Of a stretch of DNA of 33,334 nt, positions 6,946 to 14,663 are shown in pieces. The DNA lies in assembly GCA_002496475.1 (NCBI GenBank), contig DAJV01000114.1, positions 1-33,334 on the forward strand, in the 5' to 3' direction. Every line of letters starts with the position of its first letter. Position 1 is the stretch's first letter. The notes under the pieces are model-generated. The model saw only the letters and a program-made list of their open reading frames with translations. It was not told the DNA's origin and did not search any database. This DNA comes from Vulcanisaeta sp. UBA163. Its GTDB lineage: Archaea; Thermoproteota; Thermoprotei; Thermoproteales; Thermocladiaceae. The translations under genes and the position numbers were made by a program.

Positions 6946-8503
6946 TCACCTCTTTCCCCATTATCCTGCTAATTACTGCATCTGGGTTTGTGTAGTAGGT
7001 CTGCACATATGTAGAGACATCCTCGAAGTTAAATACATTGTTTTCAGCCATCCAATTAACGACTTTTGCCCTAGTATCGATCTCCCTGAGCAACTCATCA
7101 ATGTCCTTACCGGTCATGTCACTTATCTGCCTAATTAGGACGCTCTTGTCCACGTAAGACTCATGGGTATCATTCCTAGGGTTCCACCTAAATACCGTGT
7201 TAAACCTTATCCTGTCACCATCCATGTAGACCTCGCCAACCTCGGTAACCCTCCTCGTTAACCTGCCGCCAATCTTAACCCTCTTGATCATGACGAATAT
7301 GTTCATGGCAGGTATATAGGCTGGCGGTATGTTCATTGGCGGGCTCATTAACCTATTAACGGCTGCTTCGAAAGATTCGGCATGCATCGTGGATATGCCG
7401 CTGTGTCCTGTGTTTACTGCTTGGAACAGAACGTAGGCCTCCTCACCCCTGATCTCACCGACAATTAGGTAATCAGGTCTCATTCTAAGTGTAGCCTTGA
7501 CCAGGTCAAATAATGTAATTTCATTTATTTTTTCAGAGCCGTAACTCTGCCTAGTGACCAACCTAACCCAGTTCTTATGTGGTAGGTTTATTTCAGGTAC
7601 TTCCTCAACAGTTATTATCTTCATGTGCGGTCTGATGAATGTTGCCATGGCATTGAGAAAGCTTGTCTTACCAGCCCCAGTAACACCAAGGACTAGGAAT
7701 GACCTGCCATTATCCAGCATTACCCAGAAGTAACCCGCTATCTCTGAACTAATGTTTCCGGACTTAACAAGTTCGGTGAACGTTAGTGGGTTCTTCCTGA
7801 ACCTCCTTATTGTAAACGTGGAACCACCTGGCGAGACTTCCTTCCTATATGTAACGGCTATTCTAGAACCATCAGGTAATTGAGCATCAACTATGGGTGC
7901 GGCAACAGAGACATGCCTACCTGAGAGGTGTATTAACTTTACAACTAGGTCATCCAGGGCTTGCTCAGTAGCTGGAACAATGTTTGTAGGTATTGACTCA
8001 TACCTCCTATGAAACACGTAAACAGGCCTACCAACGCCATCACATGAAATATCCTCAATGTTCTCATCCCTCATTAGGGCATCTATAGGCCCGTAACCGA
8101 GCAAATCTCTCTCCATGTAGTATAGGAATTTGGCGAAGGATGATGGTGGCACATTCCTGAAGAGTCTCCTATATCGCCCAACGATCTTCTTTAATTCATT
8201 AAGAAGATAATTCTTAACATCCCCTATCTTAGTTAGTTCCTCGGGTGGTGGTAATTCAAGCATGACTATCCTTGTTAACTCCCTATAGACCTTCTGTTCC
8301 GTTGAATCGAGTTCTATCTCCTCAAGGTGGTACATTATGTCCCCTGTCTCCTCATTCTGGACTATTGTAGCGTAGGCAAATGGCTCGTATAATGGGTATC
8401 TCTCCAGTTCTTTAAATTGCCCAATGGGTTTTGTTAGTTGGAATTCCAGGCTCATTTTCAATTTATTAAATAATGCACCCTTAAAAAATACTTTCTGTCT
8501 CAT
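6917..8503 (-). CDS. Type II/IV secretion system (GspE/TadA/archaellum-type) ATPase
   Basis: A 528-aa hexameric-type ATPase that powers assembly of type IV pilus-like filaments or secretion. Visible motifs: Walker A GVTGAGKT (273-280), Asp-box region VEEVPEI (299-305), Walker B region YLIVGEIRGEEA (345-356) and His box GHSGISTMHAES (366-377). The N-terminal domain (about 20-200) is the usual PilT-type N-terminal domain. Length is normal. Start choice is open: ATG 8503 fits the TATA at 8532-8543 with a short leader, while ATG 8455 (MSLEFQL) lies about 30 nt after another T/A-rich element (8481-8490). It heads an operon with two small proteins and lacks a neighbouring TadC/GspF-type gene or an obvious type III signal pilin, so which filament or cargo it serves is unclear. 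Confidence 0.93.
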   Translation of the reverse strand: MRQKVFFKGALFNKLKMSLEFQLTKPIGQFKELERYPLYEPFAYATIVQNEETGDIMYHLEEIELDSTEQKVYRELTRIVMLELPPPEELTKIGDVKNYLLNELKKIVGRYRRLFRNVPPSSFAKFLYYMERDLLGYGPIDALMRDENIEDISCDGVGRPVYVFHRRYESIPTNIVPATEQALDDLVVKLIHLSGRHVSVAAPIVDAQLPDGSRIAVTYRKEVSPGGSTFTIRRFRKNPLTFTELVKSGNISSEIAGYFWVMLDNGRSFLVLGVTGAGKTSFLNAMATFIRPHMKIITVEEVPEINLPHKNWVRLVTRQSYGSEKINEITLFDLVKATLRMRPDYLIVGEIRGEEAYVLFQAVNTGHSGISTMHAESFEAAVNRLMSPPMNIPPAYIPAMNIFVMIKRVKIGGRLTRRVTEVGEVYMDGDRIRFNTVFRWNPRNDTHESYVDKSVLIRQISDMTGKDIDELLREIDTRAKVVNWMAENNVFNFEDVSTYVQTYYTNPDAVISRIMGKEVSEVESIAQI

Positions 8504-8531
8504 AATTTCAGTAACTCTTCACGATGAGAAA

Positions 8532-8543
8532 CCTTTATATAAT
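8532..8543. promoter_or_regulatory. Shared palindromic TATA box of the divergent ATPase and glycoprotein genes
   Basis: CTTTATATAATC contains TTATATAA, which reads the same on both strands. It lies about 26 nt before the start region of the glycoprotein gene (plus, ATG 8559 or 8565) and about 30 nt before the ATPase ATG (minus, 8503). No second TATA box is seen in this 55-nt gap, so both genes may depend on one TBP site. Confidence 0.55.
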
Positions 8544-8558
8544 CATTTTGCGAATATC

Positions 8559-9923
8559 ATGATAATGATTACTAATAAATGGATACTATTTATGGCAATA
8601 CCATTAATCATTTTTGCATATACAACATTAACTACATATGCAGATGCAATGTACGGACCAGCACCCACGCCCGTAGTATACACGGTGTACTCAATAAGTA
8701 TGAACCTCACTGACTCAAGGCCAACAACCCAGTTTCTAACGAACATTGTCAGCGATTATCCACTTACTTATCGCGAGGATTCATTGATAATGAACACAAC
8801 ACCAGTATGGATAGCCACCGCCAACCAGGAATTCACATTATACATTACGAATGCATCAGAAACGACAACACAACAGGAAATTGTGCTTAATTCAACGGCC
8901 ATTGCCAACGGTACTGGCGGCGTTAAATGGACAATTAAGGTGCCAGGAAGCCTGCTAAGTCCTCAACCTGTTTATGCTAATTGGTATGTGGTAATAATAG
9001 AGAACATAAACGGTATAAATTATGTGAGTTTCACCTTTGAGACAGCTAATGAAAGCATAATCCAATTACTAACGGAATTAAGTAATGTTGGCAGTTACCT
9101 AACGTCGATCAACGGAGAACCATACCACCTATGGCATTACTATTATGGTTTTAACCCAGCAACACGAAACGTTAGTAAGTACTATGAAGTAGGTTTACCT
9201 GGGTTAAGTATATACTACGCATGGGTTGGTCAGGGTGAGAATGCAAGTTCATGGCCAAGCCAGGGATTCCAAGAAGTACTTAATGTGTTTAGGTATGCGT
9301 TTATTGAATACGTTAATTCAACAACCATAGAGAATACCGAACTTACCTATAATGCATCTATAGGTGAATTAATGAATTATGGATATTCCATATACCAAAG
9401 ACAAAACCTAATACCCTACGGACCCATAATATACCCATCACCAATACTCCTTCTTCCAAATGGCACAATTATAAACCCAACATGCCTACCAAACACGTAC
9501 TACCTACTTGAGGTTAATTACGTGACGCAGTTTGGCTCCTCAATAACAGTTTATGAAGCAGAGAATAACCCAATGGGTTTATACATGCTTAACGGTTCAC
9601 TGTTATTCGGCGGATACTTGCAGTCCTACGATTTCTTCAACAAATCTGTAATACCAATAACACCAGTGCAGTACCTATTACCAGTATATCAATCGCAGGT
9701 AACTAAGTTAACATCATGCAAACTCCAGGTATTCAGCAATGAAGATAGGTCATTAATTGATGCTAATAATGCCCTAGGCGTAAATGGAACCATTATAATC
9801 ACTAACAATACAAAGAATCAAAATGTGCGATTACAGGGGCAGTACGGTCATGAAGGTAATGAAACACCCAAGAAATTACCTTACGACATTATGAGTGGGG
9901 TTTTCATTGGGTTAAGGATGTGA
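8559..9923 (+). CDS. Exported, heavily N-glycosylatable surface protein of unknown family
   Basis: The frame is open upstream to 8424, but the TATA box at 8532-8543 puts the transcript start near 8562, so ATG 8559 or ATG 8565 is the start (454 or 452 aa). The N-terminus MITNKWILFMAIPLIIFAY is a signal peptide or membrane anchor, followed by TTYADA as a possible cleavage region. The rest is Asn/Thr/Tyr-rich, low in charge, and carries about 16 N-X-S/T sequons, including clusters such as NSTAIANGT and NGTIIITNNT. Two cysteines lie about 120 residues apart. No C-terminal membrane anchor is seen. It has the look of an extracellular beta-rich glycoprotein, possibly a cell-surface or filament component. 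Divergence from the secretion ATPase over a shared TATA suggests it is a cargo or partner, which is inference. Confidence 0.75.
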   Translation: MIMITNKWILFMAIPLIIFAYTTLTTYADAMYGPAPTPVVYTVYSISMNLTDSRPTTQFLTNIVSDYPLTYREDSLIMNTTPVWIATANQEFTLYITNASETTTQQEIVLNSTAIANGTGGVKWTIKVPGSLLSPQPVYANWYVVIIENINGINYVSFTFETANESIIQLLTELSNVGSYLTSINGEPYHLWHYYYGFNPATRNVSKYYEVGLPGLSIYYAWVGQGENASSWPSQGFQEVLNVFRYAFIEYVNSTTIENTELTYNASIGELMNYGYSIYQRQNLIPYGPIIYPSPILLLPNGTIINPTCLPNTYYLLEVNYVTQFGSSITVYEAENNPMGLYMLNGSLLFGGYLQSYDFFNKSVIPITPVQYLLPVYQSQVTKLTSCKLQVFSNEDRSLIDANNALGVNGTIIITNNTKNQNVRLQGQYGHEGNETPKKLPYDIMSGVFIGLRM

Positions 9924-9939
9924 GTTTAATTATGAGATA

Positions 9940-10944
9940 TTAATCAATTGCTACTCTTGTTGATTTACTACCAAGTTTCTGCTCGATACTATTCAACGCC
10001 TTTATTAGCAATGTATTGGTATTAATCTGCGCCTTAACGCTCAGGGCGGCCGCCATTGCATGCCCACCTCCCTCACCATTGAAGTATTGCGCTAATCCCT
10101 CGAAGACTTCGGCAAGGGATAATTTCTCCAGAATTCTCTTGTTGCTTCTACCAATCAACCTAACCTCATTTTCATGTTCCGAGGCCACCAGCGCCACATC
10201 GCAACCAGACCTAATCATTGTATCGGCCAGTGAGGATTCATAGGCATTTACATTGCTTAGGCATATTATGTACTCATTGATTCTGTAGGCTCTCATCCTC
10301 AATAGTCCCTTGATTCTAGCCATCCTCTCCGAGAAGGATATTTCCTCAGTCATTGCATTAATTATGTCCCTATAGTCCCTACCTGATAACTTGAGTAGCC
10401 AAGCCATTACCTCAAAGGTCTCAGGCCTAGCCCTACTCAATCTGCCACTATCGCTTAGGATACCACCAATCAGTAGCGTCGCGGCGTCACTGCTTAATGT
10501 AATTTCCAGTTCCCTAGATATCTCTGCAATGATCTCAGAGCAACTCGTGGCGCTTGGGTTAATTACGGCTAGTGCGGAGCTTATGTTATGCACTTCATGG
10601 TGATCAAAAATAATCACGGGTTTGTTGCCAATCACCTCCCTATACGCATTTAGCTGGGCATATGTACTTACATCAACTAGGATTACTAGGTCTGATGAGG
10701 CATCACAATTGCTTGAATTGTCATAATTAATACTGAGTCTATTTAAGAAGGTCTTAACCTCGTGGGATAATCCCTCGGGTATGGCGAGAAGTGCCTGCAG
10801 ACCTAGTTTATTCATTAATTCCTTGGCTGCGAAGCCGCATGCAAATGCGTCCAGGTCAGCATGCCTATGTGTTATTACGCAGGCTCTTCGCGTATTCCTC
10901 AGCAATTCTTTCAATTTCTCCAATCGATAAGCCAACCAATTCAC
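9940..10944 (-). CDS. DHH-family phosphoesterase (RecJ/NrnA-like)
   Basis: A 334-aa protein with the DHH superfamily metal motifs: THRHADLDAFACG (about 25-37), VDVSTY with Asp 91, FDHHEVH (113-119, the DHH signature), and a C-terminal DHHA1 domain with GGGHAMAAAL (about 290-300). These proteins are Mn-dependent phosphodiesterases acting on single-stranded DNA, RNA or short oligonucleotides; substrate cannot be set from sequence. It is the last gene of the eL43-to-DHH cluster, an arrangement found in many archaea. ATG 10944 overlaps the previous gene by 80 nt, which is long; a TTG start nearer to 10914 would also leave the catalytic domain intact. Confidence 0.88.
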   Translation of the reverse strand: MNWLAYRLEKLKELLRNTRRACVITHRHADLDAFACGFAAKELMNKLGLQALLAIPEGLSHEVKTFLNRLSINYDNSSNCDASSDLVILVDVSTYAQLNAYREVIGNKPVIIFDHHEVHNISSALAVINPSATSCSEIIAEISRELEITLSSDAATLLIGGILSDSGRLSRARPETFEVMAWLLKLSGRDYRDIINAMTEEISFSERMARIKGLLRMRAYRINEYIICLSNVNAYESSLADTMIRSGCDVALVASEHENEVRLIGRSNKRILEKLSLAEVFEGLAQYFNGEGGGHAMAAALSVKAQINTNTLLIKALNSIEQKLGSKSTRVAID

Positions 10945-11206
10945 CCCTCTTAAACTTCTCCATTAGGTAATCCGCTATTTTAAACCCGAACTCAATGGCA
11001 TTATTCATAATATTATCAAGACCGCTTAATAGTGGATTTGTGGAAACATCAATGCTTATTTCCAATGTGTAATTGATGGAGTCCGTGAAGCCCACATTAA
11101 TAACAAAATCTTCAAGCAACCTCTCAGGAAGCTTACGCATTAAGTACCTATACACCTCTTCTGCAACCACATTGATTATTTCATTAAGTACTTCATTGGT
11201 GCTCAT
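10865..11206 (-). CDS. DUF3194-like small protein beside prefoldin beta
   Basis: A 113-aa acidic protein. A helical N-terminus (VLNEIINVVAEEVYRYLMRK) is followed by two strands (FVINVGFTDS and YTLEISIDVS) and a helical C-terminal half. Position directly after prefoldin beta (6-nt gap) and before the DHH gene matches the archaeal DUF3194 family, which is known mainly from this conserved neighbourhood and has no assigned function. The family call rests on context plus general appearance. It is probably co-transcribed with prefoldin beta. Confidence 0.7.
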   Translation of the reverse strand: MSTNEVLNEIINVVAEEVYRYLMRKLPERLLEDFVINVGFTDSINYTLEISIDVSTNPLLSGLDNIMNNAIEFGFKIADYLMEKFKRGELVGLSIGEIERIAEEYAKSLRNNT

Positions 11207-11212
11207 TATTCA

Positions 11213-11590
11213 TTAACCACCGCCCTTAGCTGTACTAACGCCTCCCTGCAACTTCGCAAGAGCGTCATTAATCTGGGTCTTTAAGTCCTCTATTTGCTTC
11301 ATTAACATGCTTTCCTGCCTTGACAGCGTCTTTATATGAAGCTCAAGCAGTTCCTTCCTATCCTTGAGTTCCTGAAGCGCTTGGTCCTTAGTGACCAGGA
11401 CCAGGAAGGAACCAACTATCTTATATACCTTGTTCTCCGCAGGGATCTTCTCAATTTCAGAAATAGCCCTCTCAATCTCCTTAAGCTCACCCTCAAACTG
11501 TTGCTTCCTGACCCTAACACCATTTAACTGATCCTGCAGTGCCTGCAATTTCTCCAGGTCTGACTGTAGTGATGGCGGTAATGAACTCAT
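11213..11590 (-). CDS. pfdB: Prefoldin subunit beta
   Basis: A 125-aa protein with two long coiled-coil helices (about 10-50 and 70-112) joined by the beta-hairpin region KVYKIVGSFLVLVTKDQALQ, the hallmark of prefoldin beta. It forms the cytosolic alpha2beta4 hexamer that holds unfolded proteins for the thermosome. The Gly-rich end (GGVSTAKGGG) is unusual but harmless. A TATA element (ATATTTATTAAGG, about 11612-11624) lies about 27 nt before ATG 11590, so the gene is likely leaderless and starts its own transcript inside the cluster. Confidence 0.93.
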   Translation of the reverse strand: MSSLPPSLQSDLEKLQALQDQLNGVRVRKQQFEGELKEIERAISEIEKIPAENKVYKIVGSFLVLVTKDQALQELKDRKELLELHIKTLSRQESMLMKQIEDLKTQINDALAKLQGGVSTAKGGG

Positions 11591-11658
11591 TAGATTGCCA
11601 CTTGGGCTAAGCCTTAATAAATATTAATCCACACGTAAACGCTAAAACACAATCGACT

Positions 11659-11904
11659 TCAAGCACCTAGATTAATAATCTCAAAAATTAAATATAGCGA
11701 CTTCACAACTCCATTAACTAAGCTCCTTAGGCTTGCCAGATCCCTGGCGCACACTACTATGGTTACGCCTCCATCATCAACGCCAATACCTACAAAACCC
11801 CTGCTAAACCTCATCTCCTTCTCCAGCGTCTTGAATGACTTGATTATTAAATCCACATCGATATTCCTCAGTGAAAACACGGCCCTAAATGGGCACTCAC
11901 CCAA
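11659..11904 (-). CDS. pcc1: KEOPS complex subunit Pcc1
   Basis: An 81-aa protein of the CTAG/Pcc1 family: FRAVFSLRNIDVDLIIKSF, then FVGIGVDDGGVTIVVCARDLASLRSLVNGVVKSL, giving the beta-beta-alpha-like order strand, helix, strand, strand, helix. Pcc1 dimerises and scaffolds KEOPS, which makes t6A37 in tRNAs that read ANN codons. The frame begins with TTG 11904, overlapping the Brix gene end by 8 nt; GTG 11880 is possible but would remove the first strand. Lies between Brix and prefoldin beta as in many archaea. Confidence 0.82.
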   Translation of the reverse strand: MGECPFRAVFSLRNIDVDLIIKSFKTLEKEMRFSRGFVGIGVDDGGVTIVVCARDLASLRSLVNGVVKSLYLIFEIINLGA

Positions 11905-12472
11905 GCTTAATCACCCTAGGCCTCGTGTAAGCTACATCACTCACCCTAATAAAGGGTCCAGAGGGACCCAAATCCCTACCATTAAGTACCTGGATCTCAT
12001 AACCACTCATTAACCTACGTACCAGGAAAATAACGTCATACATGCCTCTAACACTCTCAAAATCATCCACCCTAATACTCGACAACTCAAGTTGTTCACT
12101 AAGTACATCTGTAACCTCCGCATACTCGCCCAGGGAGACTATGATACCGCTTCGCGCCTTCCTCAAGCTTACCACCCCCACGGGCATATCCACCAGAAGC
12201 TTTACACCCAGTATCTTTAAGAAGTATGGCATCACCTCAATTAGTCCATTCCTAATTCTCAAAAACCGCATAAAACCTGGATTGCCACCCCTTGAACCAA
12301 TATACAGTATTGTATCAGCACCTAGGTTAAACGCATTACCCGCAACCTCTATGATTGATAACCTACCTCTATTAATCTTAACGGCATTAGGTATCACCAC
12401 CTCCAACTCGTTGAGAAACTGCCTCATTCTAGTGCTGGCATTACGTGATGATGTTAATACCACTATGCCCAT
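11897..12472 (-). CDS. Brix domain protein (Imp4-like ribosome biogenesis factor)
   Basis: A 191-aa protein that is essentially one Brix domain: the N-terminal VLTSSRNASTRMRQFLNEL, then NRGRLSIIEVA and GADTILYIGSRGGNPGFMRF, all typical of archaeal Imp4/Brix proteins, which bind rRNA during ribosomal subunit assembly. It starts 10 nt after the eL43 gene and overlaps pcc1. In many archaea the RNA polymerase subunit P gene sits between eL43 and this gene; here there is no space for it. Confidence 0.85.
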   Translation of the reverse strand: MGIVVLTSSRNASTRMRQFLNELEVVIPNAVKINRGRLSIIEVAGNAFNLGADTILYIGSRGGNPGFMRFLRIRNGLIEVMPYFLKILGVKLLVDMPVGVVSLRKARSGIIVSLGEYAEVTDVLSEQLELSSIRVDDFESVRGMYDVIFLVRRLMSGYEIQVLNGRDLGPSGPFIRVSDVAYTRPRVIKLG

Positions 12473-12482
12473 TATAACCCAA

Positions 12483-12776
12483 TCACTGCCTAGTACCTAC
12501 CCTAGCACCCTGCTTAGCAGCTGCCTCTGTGGCCAGTGTTTTACCCATTATTGTCTGCGGAGCCCAAGCGCCACCGGCAAAGGTATAGCCGCACTTGGGA
12601 CACCTCCATATGCCAAAGGCAATCCTCTCCATCCTAACTAGGGACTTACACCTTGGACACCTATGCCTGCCCTTCTGCTTAACTTCTATTTGAAGCACCT
12701 TCTTTCTAATGCCCATTCCATACCTTGCCCCATACCTTCCAGTGGGTCCTACAATTTTCGTATGGCTAAACGGCAT
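12483..12776 (-). CDS. rpl37ae: Ribosomal protein eL43 (L37Ae)
   Basis: A 97-aa basic zinc-ribbon protein of the large subunit: RYGARYGMGIRKKV near the start, then the C4 site CPRC (about 38-41) and CPKC (about 57-60), followed by YTFAGGAWAPQT, which is diagnostic for L37Ae. A TTG three bases upstream is open, but ATG 12776 lies about 26 nt after a TTTTATTTA TATA element (about 12800-12808), giving a leaderless start. First gene of the conserved cluster that runs to 9940. Confidence 0.95.
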   Translation of the reverse strand: MPFSHTKIVGPTGRYGARYGMGIRKKVLQIEVKQKGRHRCPRCKSLVRMERIAFGIWRCPKCGYTFAGGAWAPQTIMGKTLATEAAAKQGARVGTRQ

Positions 12777-12834
12777 CAATAACCACCATATCTAACTAAA
12801 TAAAAGCATTTCTATGAATGATAATCGTGATAAA

Positions 12835-13335
12835 TCAAATAATAACGTTACCCTGCCCCCTGGAGACGCTTGGCAATGGCAGTAGCTCTATGTCGGAGTT
12901 CATGAAAACCCTAAAGACGAGAAGTAATTTCTCTCTATCCTTGTTCATTTCTTCCCTTACCCTGTACATCCTCAACACTGTACCTCCTAGGTCTAGGACA
13001 ACCCCTATGAAGTTGATTCCGTTTATTTTATTCATTAATTCCCTAGATGTCCTTATTCGAATTAGGGGCATTAGTGGTGAGTAATGTATTGAGATCTCGG
13101 TTTCACCGTCTATGTACCTCACGAATATTGGTATCTCAGGCTTGACGCTTTGGGCTAGGGCTGGAGGTATCGATGCCATTAGTCCTATTAGATTATTCAA
13201 CATGAGCCTTAGGTAGTCAAGTGCATCATCAGCATTAGGTATCGAAAGCCTTATCTCTGATGCTAAGCCTAACCTAGTTATTTCTGAAATCATCCTGTTG
13301 TATTCACCTCTTGTGTTTATTAGTGTTTCCGCCAC
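12835..13335 (-). CDS. Unknown 166-aa protein
   Basis: No family recognised. The first 60 residues are helical with a hydrophobic patch (LRLMLNNLIGLMASIPPAL) that is probably amphipathic rather than membrane-spanning. The middle is strand-rich (IPIFVRYIDGETEISIHYSP), and the last third alternates strands and charged segments (VVLDLGGTVLRMYRVREEMN). The start is GTG 13335, about 30 nt after an A/T-rich element (TTATTAAATTTTT, about 13361-13374). It is divergent from the DUF2848 gene and lies 58 nt upstream of eL43 on the same strand. It is probably a conserved cytosolic protein; function unknown. Confidence 0.65.
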   Translation of the reverse strand: MAETLINTRGEYNRMISEITRLGLASEIRLSIPNADDALDYLRLMLNNLIGLMASIPPALAQSVKPEIPIFVRYIDGETEISIHYSPLMPLIRIRTSRELMNKINGINFIGVVLDLGGTVLRMYRVREEMNKDREKLLLVFRVFMNSDIELLPLPSVSRGQGNVII

Positions 13336-13404
13336 TTAGTAGGTCTTTGATTGATAGAACCAAAAATTTAATAAGGTGATTAATTTATAAACCAGAGTTC
13401 GTCT

Positions 13405-14082
13405 ATGCATAGACTTAATGTAACAATCGAGCTCAAGAATGGTAATGAGAGAGACATTGAAATAGCCGTTAGCGATTTAGTAATATTTGTATGGACGGGG
13501 AGGAATACGGATATTATTAAGAGGGAGGTTGAGGAGTTAAGCAGGATAGGCATTAGTGGTCCTAAGAACATACCAGAAATATACGTGTTACAGCCATACC
13601 TAGTCACAACTAGCAACTATATTAGGAGAGTCAGCGACCTACACAGTGGCGAGGTTGAGTATGTACTGTTGGTTAAGAATGAGGATGAGATCTACGTAAC
13701 CGTCGGAAGTGACCATACGGATAGGGAAGCCGAGAGATGCAGCGTACTTGCCGGTAAGCACATGTACCCCAAGATAGTTGCCAGGAGGGCATGGCCCCTC
13801 AGGGATATTAAGGATCACTGGGATGAATTAGTACTAAGGAGTTGGATACTTGAGGATGATAAGAAGACGCTTTACCAGGAGGGAACAACGAAGTTCCTAC
13901 TTACTCCAGAGAAGCTTGTTGACTTGATACGGGAGGTTGTGCCGGATTTAAAGAACGTGGTTGTTTTCTCAGGGACAATACCAACAATAAAGGGGCAAAT
14001 AAAACCCAGTGGTTATTTCGAGATTGAACTACACGATCCCGTACTCAATAGATCAATCGATCATTACTACTGGATTGAATAG
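13405..14082 (+). CDS. DUF2848 family protein (fumarylacetoacetate hydrolase-like fold)
   Basis: A 225-aa protein matching the DUF2848 family along its whole length: LVIFVWTGRNTDIIKREVEEL near the start, GEVEYVLL, the signature VGSDHTDREAE (about 100-110), WPLRDIKDHWDELVLRSW, LYQEGTTKFLLTP, and the C-terminal FEIELHDPVLNRSI. The family is common in bacteria and is related in fold to fumarylacetoacetate hydrolase, whose members cleave or decarboxylate small oxo-acids with a metal. No substrate is established, and none can be inferred from the neighbours. Two A/T-rich elements (13362-13374 and 13381-13391) precede the ATG; the first gives a short leader. Confidence 0.85.
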   Translation: MHRLNVTIELKNGNERDIEIAVSDLVIFVWTGRNTDIIKREVEELSRIGISGPKNIPEIYVLQPYLVTTSNYIRRVSDLHSGEVEYVLLVKNEDEIYVTVGSDHTDREAERCSVLAGKHMYPKIVARRAWPLRDIKDHWDELVLRSWILEDDKKTLYQEGTTKFLLTPEKLVDLIREVVPDLKNVVVFSGTIPTIKGQIKPSGYFEIELHDPVLNRSIDHYYWIE

Positions 14083-14221
14083 GAAATGGTTTTGCATCAT
14101 CACTGGCACTTTTCAATGATTCCTTGGGCAATAGCCTAGTGACCATAATTATGTGAGGTATCTCATTACGTTTAACCATGAGATTAGAAGGACAAAGTTA
14201 AAAACGGGGTCGAGCGGTGCT

Positions 14222-14277
14222 CATGTAGTGATGTTGCTTGCAAGGTCTGAGTAGTGATGTACTGGGCTAAGCTGACT
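14222..14277 (+). ncRNA. C/D box guide sRNA
   Basis: All four boxes are present at family spacing: C box GTGATGT (14228-14234, 6 of 7), a 12-nt guide, D' CTGA (14247-14250), a 3-nt spacer, C' GTGATGT (14254-14260), an 11-nt guide, and D CTGA (14272-14275). A TATA element AGTTAAAAAC (14196-14205) is centred about 26 nt before the expected 5' end. By the N+5 rule the D' guide would direct methylation of the fifth base in a target ACCTTGCAAGC, and the D guide that in CTTAGCCCAGT; I could not match these to rRNA or tRNA. The RNA ends at the stop codon (14276-14278) of the convergent minus-strand gene. Confidence 0.8.
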
Positions 14278-14632
14278 ATTTCAATTTTTCATAGTTAATG
14301 CCCGCTGGTAGATCAATTGTTGATAGCACGCTATAACTATCACAACTACTAAATATATTCTTACTAAGTTCATTGATTATTGCATTTAAATCATTGAATT
14401 CATAAACAAAGACCGTAACCGAGAAGTTATTGGCTACTACGGAATTCAATTCCCTGACATAGTTATTAAAGTCCAATTCCCTGCACCTATGAACAAGGAC
14501 CCTTAGTGCACCGCCAAACCCAGCTCTCTTAATTGCAGTATTTAGAATGCCCTTGAACCTATTCAGCGAATCATTACAAACATCCACAACTAAGGTAATG
14601 CAATTCTTCTGAACCCTCTTCACGGTAGCCAT
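14276..14632 (-). CDS. Unknown 118-aa protein with three strand-helix repeats
   Basis: No family recognised. After MATVKRVQKN the protein shows three similar units of a hydrophobic strand plus an amphipathic helix: ITLVVDVCNDSLNRFKGIL, LRVLVHRCRELDFNNYVREL, and VTVFVYEFNDLNAIINEL. This suggests a small alpha/beta fold, possibly from internal duplication. The frame is open to 14644, but ATG 14632 is 24-26 nt after a TTATATTTATT TATA box (about 14650-14660), so it is the likely leaderless start. Its stop codon abuts the D box of the convergent C/D sRNA. Confidence 0.65.
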   Translation of the reverse strand: MATVKRVQKNCITLVVDVCNDSLNRFKGILNTAIKRAGFGGALRVLVHRCRELDFNNYVRELNSVVANNFSVTVFVYEFNDLNAIINELSKNIFSSCDSYSVLSTIDLPAGINYEKLK

Positions 14633-14663
14633 AGAAAGCATCAAGCATTAATAAATATAATCC

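Noticed and set aside
12042..12641. Plus-strand open frame of 199 codons opposite the Brix and eL43 genes
   Set aside because: Entirely antisense to two recognised conserved genes; Pro/Ser/Thr/Leu-rich composition typical of a shadow frame.
14048..14179. Minus-strand 43-codon ORF (MVKRNEIPHIIMVTRLLPKE...) at the end of the DUF2848 gene
   Set aside because: It overlaps the 3' end of a well-supported gene, and the nearest TATA would start transcription inside the ORF, not before it. No family resemblance. Not called.
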